Of a DNA stretch of 64,000 nucleotides, positions 1-8,960 are shown piece by piece. The position numbers and the translations under genes are program-made. Numbering within the stretch: position 1 is the first letter of the stretch; every line of letters starts with the position of its first letter. The notes below the pieces were generated by a model, which searched no databases, was not told where the DNA came from, and saw only the letters and a list, made by a program, of their open reading frames with translations. This stretch comes from Bacillus sp. FJAT-29937 (GTDB taxonomy: Bacteria > Bacillota > Bacilli > Bacillales > Cytobacillaceae): the NCBI RefSeq assembly GCF_001509555.1, contig NZ_LMAS01000005.1:71507-135506 (forward strand), given 5' to 3'.

Positions 1-345
1 CTTCTTCCTTAATATTTGCCCTGATTCATTAGCCTCTTTTAGAATCATTTCTCCAGCATTCGTAATTTCCAAATAAATGATGCGGCGGTCAGTTTCATCA
101 GTTGAGCGGGTAACTAACTGCCTCTTTACTAATTTTTCCATTAGGTGGGTAACTGTTGGTGGTGTTAAGCCGAGTGCCTTTGCTATATCAGAAGGGCGAC
201 TTTTTCCATTTACCCTTAAATGACCAAGGACTAAAACATGTGATACTCCCAAGTCCTTATTGAAACCCTTATTCCACCGGATAATAAGGTCATTTGTTAC
301 TTTATCCATATTATGTATGATTTCAAAAATCGTTTCCTCAGACAC
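1..345 (-). CDS. MarR-family transcriptional regulator (3' end outside window)
   Basis: The reverse strand encodes 115 residues of a winged-helix protein whose C-terminus lies beyond the window edge. The recognition region (SRPSDIAKALGLTPPTVTHL) and the beta-wing (STDETDRRIIYL) are typical of MarR proteins, which bind palindromes and are often released by small ligands. The start is taken as GTG at 345 because a GGGGAA ribosome-binding site lies about 6 bases upstream; TTG at 348 would be too close. It is divergent from the SDR gene at 666, so control of the SDR cluster is a reasonable inference. Confidence 0.85.
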   Translation of the reverse strand, partial: MSEETIFEIIHNMDKVTNDLIIRWNKGFNKDLGVSHVLVLGHLRVNGKSRPSDIAKALGLTPPTVTHLMEKLVKRQLVTRSTDETDRRIIYLEITNAGEMILKEANESGQILRKK

Positions 346-372
346 CAAATATTCCCCACTTTCGAAAATAGA

Positions 373-397
373 ATCCCCGCAAATTAAAGCTGGGGAT
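373..397. other. Small inverted repeat in the MarR gene leader
   Basis: ATCCCC (373-378) and GGGGAT (392-397) form a six-base-pair hairpin upstream of the MarR start. On the plus strand it is followed by a short T run. Its role is unclear; it may be a leader hairpin or a weak terminator. Confidence 0.25.
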
Positions 398-558
398 CAC
401 TTTTTCATATTATACCATTATTAGGCTGGAAATCTGCAAAAATGATAATATGCTTCATACCAGTGCTAGTGTGGAAAGCAACCTTTTTTTATTAATGTAA
501 CAAATTAATGCGTTTTTATTGCGTTTGTTGTCACAGTTTAGTAACATTTAGTTATTAA

Positions 559-576
559 TAGTTAGACATCTAAATA
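559..576. promoter_or_regulatory. Candidate MarR operator
   Basis: TAGTTAGA-CA-TCTAAATA is an 18-bp imperfect palindrome (7 of 8 arm positions pair) in the divergent region between the MarR gene and the SDR operon. Size and position fit a MarR-type operator. The rest of 346-665 is AT-rich with no other clear feature. Confidence 0.4.
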
Positions 577-665
577 TTTAATATATGAATAGTTTTAAAT
601 AAAGTAATAATTTTAGGTGACTAGATTATTTGGAAAAAAGCAAAACAAAAAAGGGGTGCATCAAT

Positions 666-1415
666 ATGAAATTAGAAGGAAAAGTAGCGATTATCACTGG
701 GAGTGCTTCAGGAATTGGAAGGGGTATGGCTCTCGCCTTAGCGAAAGAAGGGGCACATGTTGTAATAGTTGATATCAACGAAGAAATGGGTCAAAAAACA
801 TTAGCAGAAATTAATCAATATAACGAAGGCATGCTGTTTATTAAAGATATTTCAATAAAAGAAAATGTAGAAGAAATTGTAAGGGATGTAGTAAATAAAT
901 TTGGTAAGTTAGATATTTTAATTAACAATGCACACGCTTCCAAACAAGCACTATTTGCAGAAACAACACAAGAGCTTTTTGATTTATCGTTTGGAACTGG
1001 TTTTTATCCAACTTTCTACTTCATGCAAGCAGCTTATCCTGAACTAAAGAAAACAAAAGGAAAAGTGATAAACTTTGCTTCTGGTGCAGGACTTAACGGT
1101 CAACCAACTCAAACCTCCTATGCGGCAGCAAAAGAAGCAATCAGAGCAATATCACGTGTTGCATCCAATGAGTGGGGCCCTGAAGGAATTAATGTAAATA
1201 TTATCTCCCCAATCGCACTAACCTCTGGTGTCGAACAGTGGAGCAAAAGTGCACCTGAATTATATGAAGCAATGATAAATAATATTCCACTTAGAAGGAT
1301 GGGGGATCCTGAAGGGGATATTGGAAGAGTGGCAGTTTTCTTATCAAGTAGCGACTCTGATTATATTACTGGACAAACTATCATGGTTGATGGTGGTTCC
1401 ACGAAACTACGATAA
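666..1415 (+). CDS. Short-chain dehydrogenase/reductase (SDR), first of three
   Basis: This 249-residue classical SDR has the NAD(P)-binding motif TGSASGIG at residues 11-18, NNA at 87-89, a catalytic Ser near 139 and YAAAK at 152-156, and ends near the usual GQTIMVDGG motif. The full active site suggests a working cytoplasmic alcohol/ketone oxidoreductase of unknown substrate. ATG 666 is chosen over the upstream TTG 630 because AAGGGG sits just before it and the SDR homology begins there. It leads a run of three SDR genes facing a MarR regulator. Confidence 0.85.
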   Translation: MKLEGKVAIITGSASGIGRGMALALAKEGAHVVIVDINEEMGQKTLAEINQYNEGMLFIKDISIKENVEEIVRDVVNKFGKLDILINNAHASKQALFAETTQELFDLSFGTGFYPTFYFMQAAYPELKKTKGKVINFASGAGLNGQPTQTSYAAAKEAIRAISRVASNEWGPEGINVNIISPIALTSGVEQWSKSAPELYEAMINNIPLRRMGDPEGDIGRVAVFLSSSDSDYITGQTIMVDGGSTKLR

Positions 1416-1458
1416 TAACGAATTAACCTATTTGTTTTACAAATTGTAAGTTAAATGA

Positions 1459-1492
1459 ATAGGTGGGGTTTTTTAAAAAAAGTCCCACCTAT
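1459..1492. terminator. Inverted repeat after the first SDR gene, possible terminator
   Basis: ATAGGTGGG (1459-1467) pairs perfectly with CCCACCTAT (1484-1492), with a T6/A7 run inside the loop. A competing stem (ACCTATT at 1426-1432 with AATAGGT) would place the T run directly behind a hairpin, so termination or attenuation is plausible. Confidence 0.45.
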
Positions 1493-1552
1493 AATAGACT
1501 TGTTTTAATTAATTAATAGTTCCAAAGCAATGACAAAAAGGGGTAATTGTGT

Positions 1553-2347
1553 ATGGATAGAGTAATAGGGAAGGTCGCGTTAGTAACAGGGGGCGCTTCG
1601 GGTATTGGACTTTCATCGGCACAACTTTTAGCGAAAGAAGGGGCAAAAGTAGTCGTAGCAGATTACAATTTCGATGGGGCGAAAAAAGCAGCAGAAGATA
1701 TTCAGGCAAACGGCGGAGAAGCAGTAGGTATTTTCCTCGATGCAGGAAAGGAAGAATCTATTAAAGAAGCGGTTGAATTTACTGTTAAACATTATGGAAA
1801 AATAACAGTTTTATTTAATAATGTTGGTTCAACAAATCTAAAGAAAGACTTAGATGTTGTTAATATCGATCTTGAGGAATGGGATCGAGTGATGAATGTA
1901 AATTTAAAAAGTGTATTACTAGGAAGTAGATTTACGATTCCTTATATGATAGAAAATGGTGGAGGTTCCATTATCAATACAGCTTCCATGGCTGGTTTCG
2001 CAGGGGACTCAATACGTGCTGCGTATGGTGCTTCGAAAGCTGGAGTAGTAAATTTAACCAAGTATATTGCAACGCAATATGGAAAACAAAATATACGCTG
2101 TAATGCTGTTGCACCTGGTCTTATTTTAACACCTGCAGCAAAAAATAATATGTCTCAAAAATTATTAGATGTTTTTGGAAAATACAACCAGCTCCCTTAT
2201 CATGGAGAGCCAGATGATATTGGTAACACGGTATTATTTTTAGCTTCGGATGAGTCGAAGTTCATAACAGGACAAACAATACAAGTTGAAGGCGGACATT
2301 ATTTAAGTAACCCAACTATCCCAGATTTTAGAGAAATGATGAAGTAA
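1553..2347 (+). CDS. Short-chain dehydrogenase/reductase (SDR), second of three
   Basis: This 264-residue classical SDR has TGGASGIG at residues 12-19, Ser near 145 and YGASK at 158-162. The NNAG motif reads NNVG (89-92), a tolerated variant. A C-terminal extension after the GQTIQVEGG motif is slightly longer than in its neighbours. ATG 1553 is preferred because AAAAAGGGG lies 9 bases upstream; TTG 1547 would leave only 3. The protein differs clearly from SDR 1 and 3, so they are not recent duplicates. Substrate unknown. Confidence 0.85.
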   Translation: MDRVIGKVALVTGGASGIGLSSAQLLAKEGAKVVVADYNFDGAKKAAEDIQANGGEAVGIFLDAGKEESIKEAVEFTVKHYGKITVLFNNVGSTNLKKDLDVVNIDLEEWDRVMNVNLKSVLLGSRFTIPYMIENGGGSIINTASMAGFAGDSIRAAYGASKAGVVNLTKYIATQYGKQNIRCNAVAPGLILTPAAKNNMSQKLLDVFGKYNQLPYHGEPDDIGNTVLFLASDESKFITGQTIQVEGGHYLSNPTIPDFREMMK

Positions 2348-2353
2348 TGATGA

Positions 2354-2446
2354 ATTGTCGGAAATATAATAGCAAACCAAGGTTGGAGATTAGCCTATTT
2401 GGCCATCGTGATCACAGCCATTGTAATAGCTGGTTTATGGAATTAA
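2354..2446 (+). pseudogene. C-terminal remnant of a membrane transporter (MFS-like)
   Basis: Between SDR 2 and SDR 3, a frame starting right after a stop codon reads 30 residues to TAA at 2444-2446. They contain NQGWRLAYLAIVITAIVI, a hydrophobic helix preceded by a GWR motif as found at transmembrane boundaries of MFS permeases. No start codon or ribosome-binding site precedes it. It looks like the tail of a deleted transporter once within this operon. Assignment to MFS is tentative. Confidence 0.5.
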
Positions 2447-2475
2447 ATAAAATTAAAATTAAGGGGGATTCTTCA

Positions 2476-3210
2476 ATGAAAAGATTAGATGGAAAAGTTG
2501 CAATTGTTACAGGCGGAGCACAAGGAATGGGTTCTTCTCACGTTAAACTCTTCGTAGAAGAAGGCGCAAAGGTAGTTTTTACGGATATTAATGAAAAACT
2601 AGGATGTGCATTAGAAACTGAACTCGGAGAAAATGTTAAATTTGTTAAACAAGATGTAACAAATGAATCTGACTGGCAAAATGTTGTCGAAGAGACAGAA
2701 AAAGGATTTGGAGCTATTGATATTTTAGTAAACAATGCAGGGATTAGTATGAATAAATCACTAATGGAAATGACAGAAAGTGATTATCGAAAAATTGTAG
2801 ATATTAATCAGGTTTCTGTATTTCTAGGGATGAAAGCCGTAGTTCCTTCGATGACAAAAGCAGGGAAGGGTTCAATCGTTAATATTTCTTCAATAAACGG
2901 ATTAGTAGGCGGTGCAGTTGGTTACACTGATACAAAATTTGCAGTTCGTGGTATAACAAAAGCCGCTGCGTTGCAGTTAGGGCATTTAGGCATTCGAGTA
3001 AATTCTGTGCATCCAGGTGTTATTGAAACACCGATGGTAACTCAAGGAGATGCCGCAGAGGTAATTAAAGAGTTTTCAAAACATATTCCAGTAAGAAGAG
3101 TAGCAAAACCTGAAGAAGTATCGAACCTTGTTCTTTATTTAGCTTCTGATGAATCTAGCTATTCAACGGGTTCTGAGTTCGTAATCGACGGCGGATTAAC
3201 TGCACAATAA
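2476..3210 (+). CDS. Short-chain dehydrogenase/reductase (SDR), third of three
   Basis: This 244-residue classical SDR has TGGAQGMG at residues 12-19, NNAG at 86-89, Ser near 138 and YTDTK at 150-154. It resembles the hydroxysteroid/cyclohexanol dehydrogenase-like branch. ATG 2476 follows AAGGGGG by 9 bases; the longer frame from 2347 would begin inside transporter-remnant DNA and is rejected. It is probably co-transcribed with SDR 2. Confidence 0.85.
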   Translation: MKRLDGKVAIVTGGAQGMGSSHVKLFVEEGAKVVFTDINEKLGCALETELGENVKFVKQDVTNESDWQNVVEETEKGFGAIDILVNNAGISMNKSLMEMTESDYRKIVDINQVSVFLGMKAVVPSMTKAGKGSIVNISSINGLVGGAVGYTDTKFAVRGITKAAALQLGHLGIRVNSVHPGVIETPMVTQGDAAEVIKEFSKHIPVRRVAKPEEVSNLVLYLASDESSYSTGSEFVIDGGLTAQ

Positions 3211-3306
3211 GTGTCATCTATTTTAAAAAGGCAAATGAATTTGTGAGAACACTGCATGGGTTCATCGGGTTAGTGAAAAAACAAGGGAATTAGGATGTTT
3301 TTTAGG

Positions 3307-3340
3307 AAAGGAGCAGCAAATAAGCTACTCCTTTTCTCTT
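3307..3340. terminator. Bidirectional terminator between convergent genes
   Basis: AAAGGAG (3307-3313) pairs with CTCCTTT (3328-3334), extended inward by AGC/GCT, with a pyrimidine-rich tail and an A run on the other side. It separates SDR 3 from the convergent DsbA-like gene. Confidence 0.65.
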
Positions 3341-3354
3341 GGTTAATGTCCATG

Positions 3355-4284
3355 TTATTTTGTTGTAACATACAATTCCCCTAAAATTTCCTTCACCTGA
3401 AAACTTCCTGGCGAAAGTTCTTTTTCAATAAAAGTGTTAATCGCCGATTTCTCAACATCGTACATCACTTCAATTTCTTTTGAAAATAGAAGTTTTTCCT
3501 TCTCCAGTAAGCTAGACAGGGGCATATGTTGTTTTGGCTGCAGATCTTCCACATTTAGAGCACGTTTCAATCCGTCAACATAGTATTCAAACGGACGGCC
3601 GCCAACAATTTTTACGCCTTTATTTTCTTCATTGATCATAATAATGGTAGGAAAACCTCTGGCACCTAAGCTTCTAGTCAGAGCAAAATCTTCATTCAAT
3701 AATTGGTGTCCGATTGGTTGTTCTGCTTCCTTTACAATGGCTTCTCCATTTAGACCAAGTTTATTTACGACTTCGATCATAACAGTTGTATCTGAAATAT
3801 TTTGATTAAATACGAAAAGTGCTTCTCTTGCACGGCGTAAATATTCAAATGCTAAAGTATCACTATGATTTTTTTGAATCACTTTGAATACACGAGAGGG
3901 CGGGAATGATGATTGAACAGGATTATCAATCATTAAAGAGCCGTCAATAGGCATTCTTGAATATTCTCCAACCTCTCTCCAGTGACCAGCAACATCGGCT
4001 GGTTTATAAATTCCGTTTGCAGGATCGATTGGTCCGTCATGCCATTTTTCCAGCAAGCCGCCCATAACCGTATGAAAATTAAAATAGTCTCCATACTGCT
4101 CAACAAAACGGCGAAGAGTAGGTTCAATGGCCCAGCAATGAGAACAAATAGGATCAGTCACATAATAAAGATTAACTGATTTTTTTGGCTGATTAAAATC
4201 AATCATCTCCATTTCCTCCTCTCCTGCTGCTCCGCATACACCTGTTTCTAAATCACAAATCATATTTTGATTGTTGTTCGACAT
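3355..4284 (-). CDS. DsbA-family thiol-disulfide oxidoreductase (FrnE/YjbH-like)
   Basis: This 309-residue protein has a thioredoxin-fold DsbA domain with the redox motif CSHC at residues 47-50, preceded by YVTDPI, and a conserved GFPT loop carrying the cis-proline. There is no signal peptide, so it is probably cytoplasmic, like FrnE- or YjbH-type proteins. YjbH/SpxH itself is a ClpXP adaptor for Spx; this protein is too divergent to be assigned that role. Two extra Cys (residues 10 and 17) sit at the N-terminus. GGAGG precedes the ATG. A TetR regulator is encoded divergently. Confidence 0.75.
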   Translation of the reverse strand: MSNNNQNMICDLETGVCGAAGEEEMEMIDFNQPKKSVNLYYVTDPICSHCWAIEPTLRRFVEQYGDYFNFHTVMGGLLEKWHDGPIDPANGIYKPADVAGHWREVGEYSRMPIDGSLMIDNPVQSSFPPSRVFKVIQKNHSDTLAFEYLRRAREALFVFNQNISDTTVMIEVVNKLGLNGEAIVKEAEQPIGHQLLNEDFALTRSLGARGFPTIIMINEENKGVKIVGGRPFEYYVDGLKRALNVEDLQPKQHMPLSSLLEKEKLLFSKEIEVMYDVEKSAINTFIEKELSPGSFQVKEILGELYVTTK

Positions 4285-4457
4285 AACTATTTCCTCCGTT
4301 TCATTTAATATTTACATTGTTCGAAAATGAAGCTTCTTATTTGCTTTATAATTGCATTTTAGTACATAATGAAAACCATCCATACCAATAGTTCGTTGTA
4401 TTTGTCGTTTATCCAACACATTGAATAAATTGTTTAAAAAGTAGGAGGGAAATGTAG

Positions 4458-5027
4458 ATGACTCAACCAAAAACGGATCCCCGAATTCTACGTACACGTA
4501 AATTAATCATGGATTCCTTTATGGAACTTTCAGGTAAAAAGGAATTCAAGGACATTACCGTTAAGGATATTACAACAGAGGCCATGATCAATCGGGCCAC
4601 TTTCTATTACCATTTTGAAGATATATATGATTTATTGGAAAAAGTACTGTCAGAAGTACTGTTGATAAATTTGAAAGGCAATATGTTCGAGAAAAACGAA
4701 CTCAATGAAGAATCGGTTGTTAGTATTTTTATAGCGATCACGGATTTTCAAAAGTCTTTATCCAATCGATGTCATAGGGGATACGAAGATACCATTGCCC
4801 GTATCATTAGGGAGCAGCTTGAAATCATTTTTTACAAAATGCTGCAAAAACAATATTCAAGTGAAGATGAGCAGCCTTTAAAGATTACTTCTGCCATGTT
4901 AAGCTGGGGGCTTTACGGAGCATCTTTAGAATGGAGAAGAAGCGGTCAGGAGACGCCACCTGAAGAATTTATCAAATTAGCCATTCCTTTTATCAAGTCG
5001 GGGATTGATTTTGGGTCTAAGGCATAA
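4458..5027 (+). CDS. TetR/AcrR-family transcriptional regulator
   Basis: This 189-residue protein has a TetR helix-turn-helix at about residues 10-55 (ITTEAMINRATFYYHF) and a helical ligand/dimer domain of the type seen with DhaS-like regulators (TetR_C). The start follows AGGAGGG. It is divergent from the DsbA-like gene across a 173-bp region, the natural target. The MerR fusion gene starts 64 bp downstream on the same strand. Confidence 0.85.
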   Translation: MTQPKTDPRILRTRKLIMDSFMELSGKKEFKDITVKDITTEAMINRATFYYHFEDIYDLLEKVLSEVLLINLKGNMFEKNELNEESVVSIFIAITDFQKSLSNRCHRGYEDTIARIIREQLEIIFYKMLQKQYSSEDEQPLKITSAMLSWGLYGASLEWRRSGQETPPEEFIKLAIPFIKSGIDFGSKA

Positions 5028-5091
5028 ATGAAGATAGTGCCTAAATTTCCAAGGTCTTTCTGAAATAAGAAAGTACTTATGAATAAATAAT

Positions 5092-6327
5092 TTGACTGGC
5101 AGTGATATCGTGAGAATCGGCAAATTTGGAGAAAAAAATAAATTGAGTATTGATACAATTAGGCATTATATGGATCTAGGGTTAATCGTGCCTGAAAAAA
5201 AGGGTGGCCATTATTTTTTTGACGAGCGCTGTCAAAGCGATTTAGAGCTCATTTTGGAATTTAAAGGAATGGGATTTAGTTTAAACGAGATTAAAGTGAT
5301 TTTTCTTTACGGGAATTTTGGCAAATTTACAGATTATGAAAAAGATACATATTATCAATCTTTATTTATAGATAAATATGAGAAGATTGAACAGGAAATA
5401 AAAAATTTAGTAGAAATTAAAGACAAGCTCAAGACAAAAATGGATGATCTATCAACCAAATCTGAAGGTTCAAGCTCAATGATGGGGATTGATTTAAAAG
5501 TTCTCGATATGCTGAAATGCTTAAAATGTAGTGAAAAGCTCATTCTTCAAGATGGTATCATTAATCGAAATCAGATTATGGAAGGGAAGCTAGCTTGCGA
5601 TTGTGGCGAAGAATATCTTATTGAATCAGGAATTTTAAACGTAGGTATGGCGCTCAACTCGAATGCTGGACATCCACTTGAAGAATATATTCTAGAATAC
5701 ATTCATGAAACCGATCCAGCTTATTTGGAAAATATCTTTAAAGGGGGAGAATGGTCAAAGAGGAAACTTGAACAGTTAGATTTAAGCGGTAAAGTGTTAC
5801 TTGAGTTAGGATCAGGCGTTGGTTTTTTTCTGCGAAATATTTATACAGAATTGCCGGAAGATTGTCTATATATTGCTGTTGATCGCAGCTTGGAGCGGCA
5901 CCGTTTTTTAAAAAGTGTATTGGAGCGAACGAGTCTCAGAAGAAACATTCTCTTTATTTGCGCTGACTTTCTAGACATACCGATAAAGGAACACTCCATC
6001 GATGTGGTGATCGATAAAGCGGGTACCAGTAATTACAGCTTTGAACATGAGAAGTTTTTGCTGAGTGAATTGGTGCCACTTCTTAAACCCGATTGTTATC
6101 TATTGGGATCCTATATTGCTTTTAAAAATTTCAGCACAAAAAGCAAAATTGAAACTAGATTCAGAGACAATTTTATTGCTAGCAAAATTAAGGGAAATAT
6201 TGAAAGTTTAATGTATATTCCCCTTGCTGAAAGTACTTCCGAATATATAGATAGAGGCGGGAGGTACGAAAATTTCTTTGTCCAAGGGGAAAAGATATTT
6301 TATTATTCATTTTTTGGTAAAAGGTAG
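5092..6327 (+). CDS. MerR regulator fused to a zinc-ribbon and SAM methyltransferase
   Basis: This 411-residue protein combines three parts. Residues about 5-75 form a MerR winged helix (KLSIDTIRHYMDLGLIVPEK), followed by a coiled coil to about 130. A Trm112-like four-Cys zinc ribbon lies at about 140-175 (CLKC and CDCGEEY). A class I SAM-dependent methyltransferase occupies the rest, with motif I LELGSGVGFF near residue 235. MerR proteins usually sense drugs or metals through the C-terminus, so the enzyme part may act as sensor or as a separate activity such as resistance. Neither TTG 5092 nor GTG 5110 has a good ribosome-binding site; the start is uncertain. An MFS exporter follows. Confidence 0.75.
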   Translation: MTGSDIVRIGKFGEKNKLSIDTIRHYMDLGLIVPEKKGGHYFFDERCQSDLELILEFKGMGFSLNEIKVIFLYGNFGKFTDYEKDTYYQSLFIDKYEKIEQEIKNLVEIKDKLKTKMDDLSTKSEGSSSMMGIDLKVLDMLKCLKCSEKLILQDGIINRNQIMEGKLACDCGEEYLIESGILNVGMALNSNAGHPLEEYILEYIHETDPAYLENIFKGGEWSKRKLEQLDLSGKVLLELGSGVGFFLRNIYTELPEDCLYIAVDRSLERHRFLKSVLERTSLRRNILFICADFLDIPIKEHSIDVVIDKAGTSNYSFEHEKFLLSELVPLLKPDCYLLGSYIAFKNFSTKSKIETRFRDNFIASKIKGNIESLMYIPLAESTSEYIDRGGRYENFFVQGEKIFYYSFFGKR

Positions 6328-6346
6328 GGTTAGCCCTATCTTTTTT
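6323..6346 (+). terminator. Terminator overlapping the stop codon of the MerR fusion gene
   Basis: GGTAGGG pairs with CCCTATC over a TTAG loop, with one G-T pair, followed by six T. The TAG stop lies within the 5' arm. Confidence 0.75.
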
Positions 6347-6443
6347 ATTTTCTCCTAATAAATTCATTGAATTTACCTATTGATGTTGGCTTTACACAAC
6401 AGCTTAAACTTAATAAAAATGGTTTTGGCGAGGTGGATTGGAT

Positions 6444-7733
6444 ATGCAAACATTAAGTATTAGTGGTGAAAATGATCAGAAAGAAATAAGGAACATACTT
6501 CTCTATTCTACAGGAAAGACGATTTCGATATTTGGAACAGCCATTTTTAATTTTGCATTAGGATTATACGTATTAAAGCTGACGGGGTCGGCGTTAAGTT
6601 TTGCAGTTACATTAATATTAGGGATTATTCCGATGATTATTGTCAATCCATTTGCAGGAGTACTCGTGGATAAGTTCAATAAAAAGACGCTAGTTGGTTT
6701 AATGGATCTGCTAAACGGACTCTTGTTAGTTTCTGTTTATATATTATGCAGTAAATATGAATTAAACTTGCTCATCATTTATATCACAACCTTTCTTATG
6801 TCAGGATTCACAACCTTCTTTGGAATAGGAATAGAAGCAGCTAAGCCAAACCTCGTGTCTGAAAAAAGGTTGATGAATATCAACTCCATTAGTAAAATAA
6901 TTGATTCGATCTCTTCTATACTAGGCCCTATGTTAGGGGGAATTGTGTTTGTAATATTTGATATCAGAACTTTTATTATCATTAATGGAGTTTCTTTTAT
7001 CCTTTCTGGATTATCAATGTTGTTTATTGATTTCAAACTTATAAATCACCAATCACATGAAGGTCATTCAGGTGGTAAAATTCATTTTATTAGGGATATA
7101 AAGGATGGAATTTACTATTTATTCGAAAGAAAGGGAATTAAAGGTTTGGCTATTATATTAATTTCAATCAATTTCTTTCTTGGTTTTGCTGTGACCATAC
7201 CATTACCATATATCATTAATACAGTACTACAGCTAAGCCCAAAGGAGTTTGGCATCATCCAAGGAGCCTTCCCAGTGGGAATGATCTTAGGGGCTTTATT
7301 GGTAAAAAAAATTACGGAAAGGATTTCTTATTCCGTTCTTTTGAAAAAATTATGTTTTTCCTTATCAATTTTTATGATCATCTCAGGAATCCCAGTCATG
7401 CTCAAAAGCCTACAAGTGAATTCCATTGTTTATGCCTGTTTTTACTCTGTTGTCATGTTCTTTTTTGGAGTGATCATAGCTCTTATTGATATTCCTCTGT
7501 CTTATGTTTTGCAAAAAGAAATCCCAGATGAGTATAGAGGAAGAGTGCTAAGCATTGTCCTTAGTATTGGAAAAATGATGCTTCCATTAGCAATGGTATC
7601 ATCAGGAGTCTTATTAAATATTATTCCTTCCTATGTCATGCCTATTGCAGGTGGAGTAATATTCTTGCTATTTAATATGCGTTCTTCGAATTCGTTGAAC
7701 ATTGAACTTACTTCAAAAAGTATAAGTACTTAA
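6444..7733 (+). CDS. MFS transporter, macrolide-efflux type
   Basis: This 429-residue protein has about 12 hydrophobic segments and the MFS motif between helices 2 and 3 (GVLVDKFNKKTL). Overall it resembles MefA-like exporters that carry small molecules out by proton exchange. A long hydrophilic loop near residues 200-225 separates the halves. ATG 6444 is chosen because AGGTGG ends 7 bases upstream; TTG 6438 would be 1 base away. The upstream MerR-methyltransferase gene suggests an inducible efflux unit, although a terminator separates them. Confidence 0.8.
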   Translation: MQTLSISGENDQKEIRNILLYSTGKTISIFGTAIFNFALGLYVLKLTGSALSFAVTLILGIIPMIIVNPFAGVLVDKFNKKTLVGLMDLLNGLLLVSVYILCSKYELNLLIIYITTFLMSGFTTFFGIGIEAAKPNLVSEKRLMNINSISKIIDSISSILGPMLGGIVFVIFDIRTFIIINGVSFILSGLSMLFIDFKLINHQSHEGHSGGKIHFIRDIKDGIYYLFERKGIKGLAIILISINFFLGFAVTIPLPYIINTVLQLSPKEFGIIQGAFPVGMILGALLVKKITERISYSVLLKKLCFSLSIFMIISGIPVMLKSLQVNSIVYACFYSVVMFFFGVIIALIDIPLSYVLQKEIPDEYRGRVLSIVLSIGKMMLPLAMVSSGVLLNIIPSYVMPIAGGVIFLLFNMRSSNSLNIELTSKSIST

Positions 7734-7845
7734 GTTGTGTTGTTATTCAAATTCTAGGATAAGAAAGAATGAAGGGTTGCTGGATAAGTGTTTTCAGTAG
7801 CTCTTGCATTACTAGATTATCGGTTTGATGATGGTTAACAACCTA

Positions 7846-8022
7846 CGGACTATGGTTCTGTTATTCATGTAAATAAGCAATATTTTAGTAGATTACGGAC
7901 TATGGTTCCGTTCATGCCCTTAATTAGCCTCACTTTTGTACGTTTTAGAGCAATTAGCGGAACCTGTGTCCGAAATTAACATAAATTGACGTGTTTTTTT
8001 GATATAACGGATTCTCTGTCCG
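7846..8022. repeat. Intergenic four-palindrome element, N7 class
   Basis: Four 15-bp motifs of the form CGGA-N7-TCCG (the first degraded) start at 7846, 7896, 7958 and 8008. Spacing is 50, 62 and 50 bp. A second element with the same geometry is at 38856-39032, and three elements with N5 palindromes show almost the same spacing. The gap 7734-8104 holds nothing else recognisable. Confidence 0.75.
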
Positions 8023-8104
8023 TTCATGATCGAAGATTGAGTTAATAGGCTGTTAGTTAATCGAAATTCGGTCTTTTACTATAACCGAAAAAGAGTCTAT
8101 CACT

Positions 8105-8932
8105 CTAAAACTCAAAATAATTCCTCAGCAAATAAGAAATCCACTTACACTCCGGATGATTCCTAATATTTTCGAGAAGGCCTTTTACAATCGCTGGACT
8201 TAAAGTCGGGTCCAGAAGCTGTTGTTTTAAGAGTATTAATGACTCCTTTGCAATGGGCTCTTCGATATCCGCTAATTTCTCTTCCACCATGCCAATCAAT
8301 TGTTCCTTTGTTATTTCTTCATTTATTGGCTGCTTAAGAATTTCAAACAGATCTTTCGATATAAATGGGATCGTTACTTGTTTTGCCAAAAGGTTTGTTT
8401 TTTCCACAAGCGATTGAGAAAGAAGATGCAAGTCTTGCGGTGAGCTGCTGAAAAGAAAAAGCTGTGAAAAAGTATGCATAAATCCTTTGATGCTAAAAAT
8501 TAAATCATATTTTATCGGTTCGATTGATTTGCCGTATAAACGTTCAATGAGCATTAATATGGTTCTGTTAATTAGCGTGTCGTAATAACGCATTTTTAAA
8601 AAGAAGTCTTTATTAAACGAATGGGACTGCTCTTTCATGAGGATTTTAGCAAAAGCAAAATGCTCGTGGAAAGAGCGAAAGGTTGCATGATAAAACTCAT
8701 ATAAAAGATTATCATTTGTACTTCTGACTACATGGTCAATATCGGCTGTGAATCGCATCATAAAATGATCAATGATTGCTATGATTAATTCATCCTTTGA
8801 TTTGAATGACAAATAGAAAGCACCTTTAGAGATGCCGCAATAATCTGTAATTTGTTGAACGGTTGTGGCATCGAATCCTTGAGTGGCAAAAAGCTCTAGT
8901 GCTTTCTCCATAATTAACTGTTTCTTCATCAT
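8105..8932 (-). CDS. TetR/AcrR-family regulator of swrC (YerO-like)
   Basis: This 275-residue protein has an N-terminal TetR helix-turn-helix (TVQQITDYCGISKGAFYLSF, about residues 24-43) and a long helical C-terminal domain. It is divergent from the RND exporter gene, the same arrangement as B. subtilis yerO-swrC. A palindromic operator lies in the shared 63-100 bp promoter region. Two adjacent ATG codons (8932 and 8929) are both possible; AGGAG lies slightly far upstream of either. Repression of swrC is inferred. Confidence 0.85.
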   Translation of the reverse strand: MMKKQLIMEKALELFATQGFDATTVQQITDYCGISKGAFYLSFKSKDELIIAIIDHFMMRFTADIDHVVRSTNDNLLYEFYHATFRSFHEHFAFAKILMKEQSHSFNKDFFLKMRYYDTLINRTILMLIERLYGKSIEPIKYDLIFSIKGFMHTFSQLFLFSSSPQDLHLLSQSLVEKTNLLAKQVTIPFISKDLFEILKQPINEEITKEQLIGMVEEKLADIEEPIAKESLILLKQQLLDPTLSPAIVKGLLENIRNHPECKWISYLLRNYFEF

Positions 8933-8960
8933 TTCTTAACATCCACTCCTAGGACTTTCG

